32,702 bases of DNA from Oceanobacillus sp. J11TS1 (GTDB lineage Bacteria; Bacillota; Bacilli; Bacillales; Amphibacillaceae). Under the pieces are notes generated by a model, which saw nothing but the letters and a program-made list of their open reading frames with translations, was not told the DNA's origin and did not search any database. Made by a program: the position numbers and the translations under genes. The stretch spans positions 1-32,702 of the forward strand of contig NZ_BORO01000034.1 of the NCBI RefSeq assembly GCF_018333215.1, given 5' to 3'. Positions 15,548 through 25,011 of the stretch are shown here, piece after piece. How positions within the stretch are numbered: the stretch's first letter is position 1; each line of letters begins with the position of its first letter.

Positions 15548-17857
15548 ATGGATAAGCAAAATAATAGCCATGAATTTGAATATCAACGACTTGAGAAGGT
15601 ATTAAATCTGATTGAAAAGAAACAAAATGCTTTGAAGGAACAGTCCTCCAAGGTGAAAGAAGACGTCGTTGAATTGCGTAAAACATTTTGGGATGATATT
15701 ACCGTTAATATGGATGAGATGGATGATATTATTGAAACACAAGAAAGTATTAAGCAGCAATCCAATATACTTGCTCAAAAAGAACGGCATTACGGAAAAA
15801 ATTATCAGCGAATCAAACAATTAGATCGGTTAAAAGATCAACCCTATTTTGGAAGAATCGATTTTGAAGAAGAAGGAAGCAATGATATAGAGAAAATATA
15901 TATTGGAACCACTTCCCTTATGGATGAAGAAGAGAAGGACTTCCTTGTCTATGATTGGCGAGCTCCGATTTCTAGTATTTATTATGACTACGCTCCAGGT
16001 CCCGTAGAATATAGGACGCAAGAAGAAACGGTTTATGGAGAGATGAGTTTAAAGCGTCAATATATGATTCGTAATGGGCAGATGAAAGGGATATTTGATA
16101 CTTCTGTAACGATTATTGATGAAATGCTTCAAGAAAGCTTAAGTCAGGCAGCTGATACACAGATGAAATCGATTGTTTCTACGATTCAGCAAGAGCAAAA
16201 TGCCATTATTCGTCATCGTGGGAGTAAGGTCCTCGTTGTTCAAGGTGCTGCTGGGAGCGGGAAAACCTCTGCAGCATTGCAGCGAATTGCTTATTTACTC
16301 TATCATCATCGGACAAACTTAACTGCTAACCAGGTTTTATTATTATCCCCGAATGATTTGTTTTCGAGCTATGTAGCGAATGTGCTTCCGGAATTGGGAG
16401 AAGAACCTGTTAATCAGCAAACTTTTTATCAATTTATTTCAAACGGGATGGACAAAGCTTTACAAGTGGATACGCCTTTTGAACAGATAGAGAAATTAAT
16501 GGATTTAGCAGAAGAGGAACAAAAAACAAGAATGGAAGCAATTCAGCATTTCTCTGGAGTTGCTTTTATGGATGAAATCAAACAGCATTTGGAAGAATTA
16601 AACCAGACTTCCCTCGTTTTTAGATCGATTCGCTTTCGAAATGAATTACTGATCGATAAAACAGAAATCGAAAGCTATTTTAAGTCTTTGGAGAAAAATA
16701 TGCGATTGCCAAATAAGATGGAAAAACTCAAGAATTGGTTATTAAAGCGTATCCGTGAATTTCAAAAAGAAGAGCTTGAAAAAGACTGGGTAATAGACCA
16801 AATGCAGCTGTTAAATAAAGAGGATTATATGGAAGTATATCATGAAGTAGAAAGAGAGCATGAAGATAGCAGCATACAGGATGAGGAAGAGGTACTAAAA
16901 GAAAAAATTGTTCGTAAAACATTTGCGCCGCTTCGAAATATGATCCGCCAAAATCGCTTTGTAAATACGTTTAAAATGTATATGGATTTTATGGAAGGTT
17001 TGGAAGGGGCAGAAGCTATTGAACAATATAAAAAAGTGGAAATGCAACGGCTTCGAAAAAAACAGCTTGCATGGGAACAGGCGACAGCTTATCGTTTCTT
17101 TAAGGGAGAAATTACTGGTCATGAAATCATTCGTCCTGTCCATCTCATTGTTATTGATGAGGCACAGGATTACACACCATTTCAGTTTGCTTATTTAAAG
17201 CATCTTTATCCTTATGCTAGCTTTACGCTGCTTGGTGACGTGAATCAAGCAATTTATTCCTATGCATCTGAGGAGAACCCAATTCAGAAAAATGCCTCCT
17301 TACCGGATAGTTTAGAACGAATTGTGTTAACGAAAAGTTACCGTTCAACCAAACCGATTGTAGATTTTACATCTTATTTTTCACCAAGCAGTGAAGCCGT
17401 TGAACCATTTGACCGTGATGGGGCACGTCCTGAGGTAGTCCAACTGACCAAGTCAATTTCTGAAAAAGATGCATTGCTATACAAAATAAAGGAGAAGCAA
17501 GAAGAGGGACATGAAACGATTGCTATTATTACAAAGTCTGCGGAAGCTGGCAGAAAAATATACCAGAAACTAAACAAAGAGATTCATATAAAACAGATCA
17601 AAGAGAGCACAAAAACGTATCAAAAAGGAGTTGTCGTTGTTCCTGTTTATTTAGCGAAAGGAATTGAGTTTGATGCGGTGATTCTTGCAGATGCTTCTAG
17701 CAACGTATACCGTTACCAGGCTGACAAATACCTGCTCTACACAGCATGCACCCGTGCTATGCATGATTTAACGGTTTTATATACAGGGGAAATGTCACCA
17801 TTCTTGAGGAGCGTACCGAAAGAGAAATATAAATATTCGACAATTGTGCAGCGTTAA
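15548..17857 (+). CDS. helD: HelD-type RNA polymerase recycling motor ATPase (UvrD/Rep-like)
   Basis: This 769-residue superfamily 1 ATPase matches HelD (YvgS) by length and architecture. An N-terminal coiled-coil-like charged region (about residues 1-100) corresponds to the arm that enters the RNA polymerase secondary channel. It is followed by the family block DYAPGPVEYRTQEE, the Walker A GAAGSGKTS at 233-241, an inserted helical domain, the Walker B VIDEAQD with D537 and E538, GDVNQAIYSY, and motif VI-like YTACTRAMHDL near the C terminus. HelD binds stalled or post-termination polymerase and uses ATP to free it from nucleic acid. Some homologues (HelR) give rifampicin tolerance. GGAGG lies 6 bases from the ATG at 15548; an in-frame TTG just before it is too close. 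Confidence 0.92.
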   Translation: MDKQNNSHEFEYQRLEKVLNLIEKKQNALKEQSSKVKEDVVELRKTFWDDITVNMDEMDDIIETQESIKQQSNILAQKERHYGKNYQRIKQLDRLKDQPYFGRIDFEEEGSNDIEKIYIGTTSLMDEEEKDFLVYDWRAPISSIYYDYAPGPVEYRTQEETVYGEMSLKRQYMIRNGQMKGIFDTSVTIIDEMLQESLSQAADTQMKSIVSTIQQEQNAIIRHRGSKVLVVQGAAGSGKTSAALQRIAYLLYHHRTNLTANQVLLLSPNDLFSSYVANVLPELGEEPVNQQTFYQFISNGMDKALQVDTPFEQIEKLMDLAEEEQKTRMEAIQHFSGVAFMDEIKQHLEELNQTSLVFRSIRFRNELLIDKTEIESYFKSLEKNMRLPNKMEKLKNWLLKRIREFQKEELEKDWVIDQMQLLNKEDYMEVYHEVEREHEDSSIQDEEEVLKEKIVRKTFAPLRNMIRQNRFVNTFKMYMDFMEGLEGAEAIEQYKKVEMQRLRKKQLAWEQATAYRFFKGEITGHEIIRPVHLIVIDEAQDYTPFQFAYLKHLYPYASFTLLGDVNQAIYSYASEENPIQKNASLPDSLERIVLTKSYRSTKPIVDFTSYFSPSSEAVEPFDRDGARPEVVQLTKSISEKDALLYKIKEKQEEGHETIAIITKSAEAGRKIYQKLNKEIHIKQIKESTKTYQKGVVVVPVYLAKGIEFDAVILADASSNVYRYQADKYLLYTACTRAMHDLTVLYTGEMSPFLRSVPKEKYKYSTIVQR

Positions 17858-17908
17858 TAAAAAAAGGATTTTCGTATCATGCTACTCCGATACAAAAATC
17901 CTTTTTTA
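17858..17908. terminator. Bidirectional terminator between helD-like and prfC genes
   Basis: A long stem with one internal mismatch (AAAAAAGGATTTT-GTATC with GATAC-AAAATCCTTTTTT, about 17860-17878 and 17889-17907) has a T run on both strands. It can end transcription of the plus-strand helD-like gene and, after its long 3' tail, the minus-strand prfC gene. Confidence 0.88.
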
Positions 17909-17930
17909 TTTTGGCAAGCTATGCTTATAA

Positions 17931-18050
17931 TAGGTTCAAGCTAGGTTCAAGCGCTCGAAAAAAGCCGCACGCGCTCCAAATCCTGCCAAGGCGCTCGAAA
18001 AAGAGCTCATGCGCTCCAAACCTGTGAAAAGCGCTCCTCAATCTTCCTCG
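17931..18050. repeat. Array of five 10-bp motifs at exact 20-bp spacing
   Basis: GCGCTC[G/C]AAA-type motifs begin at 17951, 17971, 17991, 18011 and 18031, each 20 bases apart, with variable 10-base spacers. The seventh base reads G, C, G, C, C; the last copy is degenerate (GCGCTCCTCA). They are preceded by an 11-bp perfect tandem (TAGGTTCAAGC, 17931-17941 and 17942-17952). The array ends just before the prfC stop codon at 18053, so it would be transcribed as the prfC 3' untranslated region. No cas genes are near and repeats are far too short for CRISPR. Confidence 0.75.
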
Positions 18051-18052
18051 TA

Positions 18053-19624
18053 TTATTGATAATTATTTGTTTCAAATAGATCAATTAGCTCAACATCTGG
18101 ATTTTTATCTTTAAACCAGTTTAATGCAAATTCATTGCGGAATAGAACGAGTGGCTGGTCATGACGATCACGAACCAATATATTCCCAGAATCAAACAGA
18201 GAAGGGTCAACTTGCTCAGGATTTAGCCATCTTGGTATCCGTTCACCAATCGTTTCCATAATCACTTCGGCATTGTACTCATTTTCCATACGATAAGTGA
18301 AGACTTGGTATTGTAATTCCCCAACCGCTCCTAGAATAAAGGAATCTGTTAAATGATCCCGAAATAGCTGTATGGCACCTTCTTGTACGAGCTGTTCGAT
18401 GCCTTTACGAAATTGTTTCGATTTTAAAGCATTTTTCGCCATCACTTTTTTAAAGATTTCTGGCGGGAATTGTGGTAATTCATCAAATTCGTATTTTTCT
18501 TTCCCAGTAAGCAAGGTATCACCGATTTGATAGGCATTCGGGTCATAAATCCCGATAATATCACCAGCATACGCTTCGTCAATGGTTTCCCGGGAAGAAG
18601 CAACCATTTGCTGGGATTGAGCGAGCTTCAATTCTTTTCCAGTCCGAGCTAATTGGACACTCATACCACGTGTGAATTTTCCGGAACAGACACGTAGAAA
18701 GGCAATCCGGTCACGATGGGCTGGGTTCATATTTGCTTGGATTTTAAATACAAATCCTGAAAAGTTTTCCTCGTCCGGATTAACTGCACCTTTTGTTGAT
18801 TTTCGAGGTGTCGGACTTGGTGCTAAGCGAATAAAAGAATCAAAAAAAGTTTGGACACCAAATGGGGACAAGGCGCTTCCGAAGAAAACAGGTGTTAACT
18901 CCCCATTTAAAATAGCTTCTTCTGAATATTCATTTCCAGCTTCTTCAACAAGCTCTAGTTCATTTAATGCGTCTTGATACGTTGGATGTTCGGTTAATTC
19001 TGGATGGTTCTCCAATTCTTTATAAGGAATATAGCTTTCCTCTTCACCTGGATGGTGCTGAACAAATTGTTCATTATCCCGATCAAAAATACCGAGGAAA
19101 CCCTTACCCATCCCAGCTGGCCAGTTCATTGGATACGTATCGATTTCCAATACCTCTTCCAGCTCTTCTAATAAAGCAAGCGGTTCTTTCCCTTCACGAT
19201 CAAGTTTATTCATAAACGTAAAGATAGGAATACCGCGCATACGGCAAACTTTAAACAGTTTAATCGTTTGTGCTTCAATCCCTTTCGTGGAATCGATAAT
19301 CATCACAACGCTGTCGACGGCTGTTAATGTCCTGTATGTGTCTTCACTGAAATCTTCGTGTCCAGGGGTATCTAAAATGTTGATATGATACCCTTCATAT
19401 TGAAAATTCATTACACTGGACGTTACAGAAATCCCGCGTTGCTTTTCGATTTCCATCCAGTCAGATGTAGCAAATTTACCGGATTTTTTTCCTTTAACCG
19501 TTCCAGCTGAACGAATAAGGTTACCGTATAATAATAATTTTTCGGTCATTGTGGTTTTCCCGGCATCGGGATGCGAGATAATCGCAAATGTTTTTCTTTT
19601 TTGTACTTCTTCTCGAATTGACAT
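18053..19624 (-). CDS. prfC: Peptide chain release factor 3
   Basis: This 523-residue translational GTPase removes class I release factors from the ribosome after peptide release. The G domain is intact: G1 PDAGKTTM (residues 19-26), the RGISVTSS switch I region (63-70), G3 DTPGHEDF (85-92) and G4 NKLD (139-142). Beyond it lie the RF3-specific [19 protein letters not shown] segment in domain II and the [20 protein letters not shown] block in domain III, which together separate it from EF-G and TypA. Length is normal. The ATG at 19624 follows AGAAAGGATTTCAAT. It is convergent with the helD-like gene and followed by the 20-bp repeat array. Confidence 0.96.
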   Translation of the reverse strand: MSIREEVQKRKTFAIISHPDAGKTTMTEKLLLYGNLIRSAGTVKGKKSGKFATSDWMEIEKQRGISVTSSVMNFQYEGYHINILDTPGHEDFSEDTYRTLTAVDSVVMIIDSTKGIEAQTIKLFKVCRMRGIPIFTFMNKLDREGKEPLALLEELEEVLEIDTYPMNWPAGMGKGFLGIFDRDNEQFVQHHPGEEESYIPYKELENHPELTEHPTYQDALNELELVEEAGNEYSEEAILNGELTPVFFGSALSPFGVQTFFDSFIRLAPSPTPRKSTKGAVNPDEENFSGFVFKIQANMNPAHRDRIAFLRVCSGKFTRGMSVQLARTGKELKLAQSQQMVASSRETIDEAYAGDIIGIYDPNAYQIGDTLLTGKEKYEFDELPQFPPEIFKKVMAKNALKSKQFRKGIEQLVQEGAIQLFRDHLTDSFILGAVGELQYQVFTYRMENEYNAEVIMETIGERIPRWLNPEQVDPSLFDSGNILVRDRHDQPLVLFRNEFALNWFKDKNPDVELIDLFETNNYQ

Positions 19625-19846
19625 ATTGAAATCCTTTCTATTTATAGGTTGTTCAAAAGTTAAAAGCAGATACTACTTTCTGATGAAACAAGCACTATGT
19701 TAAAATCATTGTTTCTTTGTTAGATGTCAGAGCGTTCTTGCTTTATAATAAGCAATAGATATATCATACTACAATTTAGCCCATTTCGTGAAATGATGAA
19801 GAAGGATTGTAGCTTGATAAAATGATAAAAAGGTCGTGCAGAAAGA

Positions 19847-22800
19847 ATGGTATGGATATCCAAACAAGAAATAAAAGAACGATGTGGAGAATTATCTTAT
19901 AAATATGGGGAGCGTCTTTGGAAGAAAGGCAATGTCCAATTAACTTTTCTTGATCAGCAAATGATAGGGACAGTTAGAACAACAGATGATTTTCATATTA
20001 CGATAACCTATCGAGACAATAAAATAGAAACAACAGAATGCAGTTGTCCGAAGCTCGGTTCTTATACATTGGATTGCCAGCATATTGCCGCGGTATTAAT
20101 TGGTATTTCTGAAACGGGACAGCCAGAAACAGGAAGCTCTTCATTTACAGGAAAATCAGAAAAAGAATTTCGGCATCGCGGCTATTTTGAAACAAGGCAA
20201 GCGATTCCGACTCATTTTTACTTACGTATACCCAAAAATACAGAACGGCCAGCCTTGCAAATGGCAATTCAAATTGAAGAGACTTGGATAGAGGATATCA
20301 TTTCTTTTTTAGAGGCATTAAATCGTGAAACCAGATTTCATGTAGCAGGAAATCGCTCCTATGATGCGGCTAAATTTTACTTTGAAGATGATAGCAATCA
20401 AGTCTTAGAACAGCTTATCCAAGTTTATGAAGACCAGCAAATGATTGGGACAGCATTTACAAGTAAAACGAGATGGATAACTATTCCTACCACAGCTTGG
20501 GAGAGATTGGAAAAATTACTTCATTCGACTTCGCTTGTTTCTCTGTATCGAAAAGCGGATGCTTATCATAAGCAGCAATTAACATTTTTTGATGCATTGC
20601 CTCCTTTTTCTTTTCGCATTGATCGAAACGGTGAAAATTACGCTATCGAATTTCGGGAGAGGATGCAGACCATATTTTTGTTGCCTTATCAGCTCATCTA
20701 CCAGAAAGGCTCGCTTTATTTATTGACGGAAGAAGAGAAGCATCTGCTTACATTATGTGAACAGCTGTGGAATAAACAAGCAAAAACGATTATCGTCAGC
20801 AAAAATCAAATTATATCTGTTTCCGCGCTTTTAGAGCGAATCGGAGAAGTAAATGACACAACAGGGGCGCTAAAAAACGTATATACTCCTTTAAAGGCAA
20901 GTGTCTATATTGACCGGGTGCATAATCGCCTGCTTGCCGGAGTAGAATTTCAATATGGAGATAAAAAGATAACGCCTTTCGAGAAAACAACCATGGTCCT
21001 TCGCGATAAAGAGAAAGAAGCAAAAATAATTGATTTCCTTAAAAACAGCGGTTTTGCCAATGTGGATGGCAGTTTTATCCTGCAACATGAACAATTAGAG
21101 TATGATTTTTTATACCACAGCCTGCCAGAATTATATAAAATGGCGGATGTGTTTGTAACAAATGCTGTACGTAATCAAATTAGCAAGAAACGATTTCAGC
21201 CGATTATCCGTGTGAAGCATAAACGAGATAGAACAAATTGGTTAGCTTTTTCCTTTCAAGTACAGGGATTTTGGAAGGAAGAGGTACGACAAATTTTAGA
21301 AGCAATCGAAGAAAAACGACCTTACTATCGTTTGAAGGACGGTTCCTTTTTGACGTTAGAAACAGAAGAGGTAAAGGAATTAGAAAAATATTTGCTTTCT
21401 GTGTCGTTAACACCATCTGAAATCCTAGAGGAAATAGAGTTGTCACTGAAAGATGGATTATCCTTTGCACATCGAATGGAAGAGAATGGCTATCTTGCTA
21501 ATGGTGATGCCGTAAAAGAGATCATTCATGAGATTCAAGTACCATCAAATGAAAAATATCCTATTGCAGCTGAAATTGCTTCTATCTTAAAACCTTATCA
21601 AAAAGATGGTGTTCGTTGGATGTTAGCAATTGCTGAGGCGGGGCTTGGTGGTGTTTTGGCGGATGAAATGGGATTAGGGAAGACGATTCAGGCCATTGCT
21701 TTTTGTGTGACGAAGTTTCAACAGAAGTCCGAGAAAAAAGATCCAGTTCTAATCGTTTGCCCGACATCTTTATGCTATCAATGGAAGCAAGAGTGGGAAT
21801 TATTTGCGCCAGCAGTGTCTGTCGGTATACTCAAGGGAACGATGAAAGAAAGAAATCAGATGAAAAAAACGCTAGAAGAGCAGGATGTATGGATTGTATC
21901 TTATGGTGTTTTAAAAAATGAAATTGACTGGTTTAAGAAGCATGTTACCTTTCAAACGATTATTTTTGATGAAGCACAAACATTTAAAAATCCTGCCACA
22001 CAAGTTTTCCGTGCAGTGAAAAAATTAAACGCAAAACATCGATTTGCTTTAACAGGGACCCCTTTAGAAAATAAACTGGAGGATCTATGGTCCATTTTTC
22101 ATATTGCTTTTCCTGAATTACTTGGTGGATTAAAGGATTTTTCATGGCTTACGAACGAACAAGTTCTTCGAAGAGTACATCCATTTATGTTACGAAGAGA
22201 AAAAAGGGATGTTCTAGCAGATATGCCAACGAAAACAGAATATATTGAGCGAGTGCCCTTAACGGAAGAGCAAAAACAGATTTATTTGGCTTATTTGGCA
22301 AAGTTAAAACATCCGGAATATAAACATTTAGATCAGGATACAATTCGTAAAAACCGCATTCGAATTTTGGCCGGGCTTACACGGTTAAGGCAAATTTGCT
22401 GCCATCCAGGATTATTTGTACGGGACTATGATGGGCAGTCAGCGAAATTGAAGCGATTAATGGAAATTGTAAAAGATGCGAAACGATCCGGGAAGCGTAT
22501 GTTGATTTTTTCTCAGTTTACCGAAATGCTAAAACATATCGGCGAGTTATTAAGAACAGAAGACATCCACTATTTTTATTTGGACGGTCAAACACCTTCA
22601 GAGGATCGCCTGCAAATCTGCCGCTCATTTAATCAGGGGAAAAATGATATTTGCTTAATTTCTTTAAAAGCAGGTGGAACAGGATTAAATTTAGTCGGTG
22701 CGGATACAGTTATTTTATATGATACGTGGTGGAACCCGGCGGTAGAAGACCAGGCTATTGACCGTGCACATCGGATTGGACAGACAGACAATGTAACGGT

Positions 22801-22960
22801 GATTCGAATGCTGACAGAGGGGACCATTGAAGATAAAATGTATGAACTGCAGCAGAAAAAAAGAGATTTAATGGAGCAAATGGTGCAAACAAAAGATTTA
22901 TGGAATTATCATTTGACAGATGAAGATATGGAGAAATTGCTACAGGACACTTTGACATAG
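19847..22960 (+). CDS. SNF2-family DEAD/DEAH-box helicase with SWIM zinc finger
   Basis: This 1037-residue protein combines a SWIM zinc finger (C65, C67, C77, H79 in ECSCP...DCQHIA) with a C-terminal SNF2 motor. The first motor lobe has motif I DEMGLGKT (606-613) and motif II DEAQ (708-711); the second has GGTGLNL (from 943) and motif VI RAHRIGQ (973-979). The long middle region (about 90-540) matches the bacterial SNF2-associated module in position but has no motif I can name. Such proteins are thought to remodel nucleoprotein or translocate on double-stranded DNA; SWIM probably binds DNA. It resembles the SNF2 proteins of bacilli such as YwqA. The ribosome binding site is weak (AGAAAG), and the gene stands alone with a strong hairpin behind it. 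Confidence 0.92.
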   Translation: MVWISKQEIKERCGELSYKYGERLWKKGNVQLTFLDQQMIGTVRTTDDFHITITYRDNKIETTECSCPKLGSYTLDCQHIAAVLIGISETGQPETGSSSFTGKSEKEFRHRGYFETRQAIPTHFYLRIPKNTERPALQMAIQIEETWIEDIISFLEALNRETRFHVAGNRSYDAAKFYFEDDSNQVLEQLIQVYEDQQMIGTAFTSKTRWITIPTTAWERLEKLLHSTSLVSLYRKADAYHKQQLTFFDALPPFSFRIDRNGENYAIEFRERMQTIFLLPYQLIYQKGSLYLLTEEEKHLLTLCEQLWNKQAKTIIVSKNQIISVSALLERIGEVNDTTGALKNVYTPLKASVYIDRVHNRLLAGVEFQYGDKKITPFEKTTMVLRDKEKEAKIIDFLKNSGFANVDGSFILQHEQLEYDFLYHSLPELYKMADVFVTNAVRNQISKKRFQPIIRVKHKRDRTNWLAFSFQVQGFWKEEVRQILEAIEEKRPYYRLKDGSFLTLETEEVKELEKYLLSVSLTPSEILEEIELSLKDGLSFAHRMEENGYLANGDAVKEIIHEIQVPSNEKYPIAAEIASILKPYQKDGVRWMLAIAEAGLGGVLADEMGLGKTIQAIAFCVTKFQQKSEKKDPVLIVCPTSLCYQWKQEWELFAPAVSVGILKGTMKERNQMKKTLEEQDVWIVSYGVLKNEIDWFKKHVTFQTIIFDEAQTFKNPATQVFRAVKKLNAKHRFALTGTPLENKLEDLWSIFHIAFPELLGGLKDFSWLTNEQVLRRVHPFMLRREKRDVLADMPTKTEYIERVPLTEEQKQIYLAYLAKLKHPEYKHLDQDTIRKNRIRILAGLTRLRQICCHPGLFVRDYDGQSAKLKRLMEIVKDAKRSGKRMLIFSQFTEMLKHIGELLRTEDIHYFYLDGQTPSEDRLQICRSFNQGKNDICLISLKAGGTGLNLVGADTVILYDTWWNPAVEDQAIDRAHRIGQTDNVTVIRMLTEGTIEDKMYELQQKKRDLMEQMVQTKDLWNYHLTDEDMEKLLQDTLT

Positions 22961-22963
22961 CAG

Positions 22964-23020
22964 AGCAGTCTAGAGGGAAAGGCGTGGCAGCTTTCCCTCT
23001 AGACTGCTTGAACATTTTTT
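22964..23020 (+). terminator. Terminator of the SNF2 helicase gene
   Basis: A perfect 18-bp stem (22964-22981 with 22991-23008, core TCTAGAGGGAAAG) with a 9-base loop begins three bases after the stop codon. The T run (TTTTTT) comes five bases after the stem, so it is strong as a hairpin and reasonable as an intrinsic terminator. Confidence 0.8.
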
Positions 23021-23090
23021 GAGTAGATGGTTTTTAGATACAGTAAATGAAGCTGGTGAAAAATCATTTGCTGTTATTTAGCCAAGAAGG

Positions 23091-23120
23091 TTGACGTTTC
23101 ATGGGACGTATGCTTATTCT
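23091..23120 (+). promoter_or_regulatory. Possible promoter of rocD
   Basis: TTGACG (23091-23096) and TATTCT (23115-23120) are 18 bases apart, about 45 bases before the start codon. This is a fair vegetative-type match. I found no sigma-54 (-24/-12) element at the correct spacing, unlike the arginine-catabolic roc genes of B. subtilis. Confidence 0.35.
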
Positions 23121-23163
23121 AAAGAAGAAAGAAAATTCAGGTGGAATTAAGGGAGGATGCTTT

Positions 23164-24360
23164 ATGGTTACGTCAAAAGAAATAATGGAATTAACTTCAG
23201 CCTATGGTGCGAATAATTATTACCCATTGCCAGTCGTTATCTCGGATGCGGAGGGAGTTTGGGTAAAAGATCCAGAAGGAAATAAGTACATGGATATGTT
23301 AAGCGCTTACTCGGCTGTCAATCAAGGGCATCGGCATCCTAAAATTATTCAAGCGTTAAAAAAACAAGCGGATAAAGTGACGCTTACTTCCAGAGCTTTT
23401 CATAATGAACTATTAGGACCTTGGACAGAGCGGCTTGCAAAATTAACAAATAAAGACAAGGTGTTACCGATGAATACAGGGGTAGAAGCGGTCGAGACAG
23501 CAATAAAAGCTGCGCGTAGATGGGCATATGAGAAAAAAGACGTGGACGATAACCAAGCAGAGATTATTGCTGCCAGAGGCAATTTTCATGGCAGAACAAT
23601 GAACGCGGTTTCGCTTTCGGATGATCCAAGTGCGACAACAAATTATGGACCATTTTTGCCAGGTATTTATAAAATAAATTATGGAGATATACAAGCATTA
23701 AAAGAAACAATCACACCAAATACAGCAGCAGTAATTTTGGAGCCGATTCAAGGAGAAGCGGGCATTCTTATTCCGCCTGAAGGCTACTTGCAGGAAGTTC
23801 GAAAAATTTGTGATGAGGAAAATGTATTGTTTATTGCGGATGAAGTTCAGACTGGTTTTGCACGCACAGGGAAGATGTTTGCTTGTGAATGGGAGAATGT
23901 AGAGCCTGATATATACGTAATGGGGAAAGCGTTAGGCGGAGGTGTTATGCCTATTTCTGCTATTGCTGCTAACAAAGAGATTATGGATGTATTTACACCT
24001 GGCTCACATGGTTCGACTTTTGGAGGAAATCCATTAGCTTGTGCTGTATCGATGGCAGCTTTGGATGTAATTGAAGAGGAAAATCTTGTTGCCAGATCAC
24101 TTGAGTTAGGTGAATATTTTGCGATTGAATTAACTGCTGTGAATAATCCTGATTTGAAAGAGGTGCGTGCAAGAGGATTATTTATAGGGGTGGAATTTAA
24201 TAAGCCTGTACGACCTATTTGCGAAGCGTTAAAGGAAAACGGAATTCTATGCAAAGAAACACATGAAACCACAATTCGTTTTGCGCCGCCATTAACCATT
24301 ACAAAAGAAGAAATTGACTGGGCTCTAGATAAAATTAAAAAAGTGTTGCAAGCGAATTAA
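23164..24360 (+). CDS. rocD: Ornithine aminotransferase
   Basis: This 398-residue PLP enzyme of class III aminotransferases moves the delta-amino group of ornithine to 2-oxoglutarate, giving glutamate semialdehyde (pyrroline-5-carboxylate) and glutamate. It links arginine/ornithine catabolism to proline and glutamate. Landmarks are [11 protein letters not shown] near the N terminus, typical of [32 protein letters not shown], and the PLP-binding lysine K255 in MGKALGGG. I start at 23164, after GGGAGG, rather than at an ATG 21 codons upstream that precedes the ribosome binding site. Length matches B. subtilis RocD. It stands alone: no arginase or proline dehydrogenase genes are beside it, so a biosynthetic or catabolic role cannot be settled. 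Confidence 0.94.
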   Translation: MVTSKEIMELTSAYGANNYYPLPVVISDAEGVWVKDPEGNKYMDMLSAYSAVNQGHRHPKIIQALKKQADKVTLTSRAFHNELLGPWTERLAKLTNKDKVLPMNTGVEAVETAIKAARRWAYEKKDVDDNQAEIIAARGNFHGRTMNAVSLSDDPSATTNYGPFLPGIYKINYGDIQALKETITPNTAAVILEPIQGEAGILIPPEGYLQEVRKICDEENVLFIADEVQTGFARTGKMFACEWENVEPDIYVMGKALGGGVMPISAIAANKEIMDVFTPGSHGSTFGGNPLACAVSMAALDVIEEENLVARSLELGEYFAIELTAVNNPDLKEVRARGLFIGVEFNKPVRPICEALKENGILCKETHETTIRFAPPLTITKEEIDWALDKIKKVLQAN

Positions 24361-24375
24361 TCTATTCTAAACGAG

Positions 24376-24413
24376 CGCTCCAATGAGATCATTCATTGGA
24401 GCGTTTGCTTTTT
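24376..24413 (+). terminator. Terminator of rocD
   Basis: CGCTCCAATGA (24376-24386) pairs with TCATTGGAGCG (24393-24403) around a 6-base loop; TTTGCTTTTT follows. The stem contains a GCGCTCCAA motif like that of the 17951-18040 array, probably by chance. Confidence 0.87.
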
Positions 24414-24537
24414 AAAAGAATTATAAAGCGTATTTTTCCTTCCTTGAAAAACATTCTTCCTTTTCCCTGATTACCAAGGAGTGGAAGTATGAAATAAGTG
24501 ATTAAGTAAAAGATAAGTTATGAGGAGGTGAGAAACA

Positions 24538-24837
24538 ATGAAAACACTACATGCTATTGCAGTCACTTTATTGGTTATTGGTGGTATTAACTGGGGACTA
24601 ATTGGATTTTTTCAATTTGATCTAGTGTCAGCTATTTTTGGGGGACAGACCGCTATCCTTTCTCGAATTATTTATGGGCTTGTCGGCATTAGTGCCATTT
24701 ATTATCTCACAACTTTATTTTCTGGAGTTGGCGAAACAATGCAAGATACGGATGATTTGCCAGCAAACTTAAGGGCGGAGTTTGGCGAGGATTATGGTAT
24801 TGAGGAAGAAATTAAGGAAGAAATGGACGATAAATAA
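24538..24837 (+). CDS. DUF378 family small membrane protein
   Basis: This 99-residue protein has two hydrophobic helices (about residues 5-26 and 40-60) joined by the family hallmark GGINWGLIGFFQFDLVSAIF, and a very acidic C-terminal tail rich in Asp and Glu (from about residue 64). It belongs to the DUF378 family (YuzA-like in B. subtilis), of unknown function. The acidic tail is longer than in a minimal DUF378 protein. GAGGAGGTGAGAAACA gives an excellent ribosome binding site. Monocistronic, with no obvious functional partner. Confidence 0.87.
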   Translation: MKTLHAIAVTLLVIGGINWGLIGFFQFDLVSAIFGGQTAILSRIIYGLVGISAIYYLTTLFSGVGETMQDTDDLPANLRAEFGEDYGIEEEIKEEMDDK

Positions 24838-24932
24838 AACAGAAAATCTGTTGAACGAATAAAAACTTTGTTGTTTTTTTGCATAAGAATACTGTCTGTA
24901 GAGCCGTTAATAAAATCAGTTAATTGCTTAGG

Positions 24933-24996
24933 TGATTCAACTATCATTCCTTGGGAGAGGTGGGGACCTCCCGGGGAATGGTTTTATTTTATTTGC
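24933..24996. repeat. Dispersed palindromic element, copy 2, possibly a terminator
   Basis: CATTCCTTGGGAG (24945-24957) pairs with CTCCCGGGGAATG (24968-24980) over 13 bp with two G-T pairs; GTTTTATTTTATTTG follows. Its left flank TGATTCAACTATCATTCC is shared with the copy at 2671. It lies between the DUF378 gene and the convergent DCC gene, so it may end the plus-strand transcript. Confidence 0.65.
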
Positions 24997-25011
24997 AAAG
25001 TTTTTTTGAAG

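Noticed and set aside
17951-18040. CRISPR array
   Set aside because: Repeats are only about 10 bases with 10-base spacers, there are no cas genes, and the last copy is degenerate.
23041-23090. Sigma-54 promoter for rocD (TGG...TTGC near 23055-23072)
   Set aside because: The GG and GC dinucleotides are 13 bases apart instead of the required 10, so the -24/-12 geometry fails.
24838-24852. AACAGA-AAA-TCTGTT hairpin after the DUF378 gene as a terminator
   Set aside because: Only a 6-bp stem with a tight loop and no following T run; the palindrome at 24945 is a better candidate.
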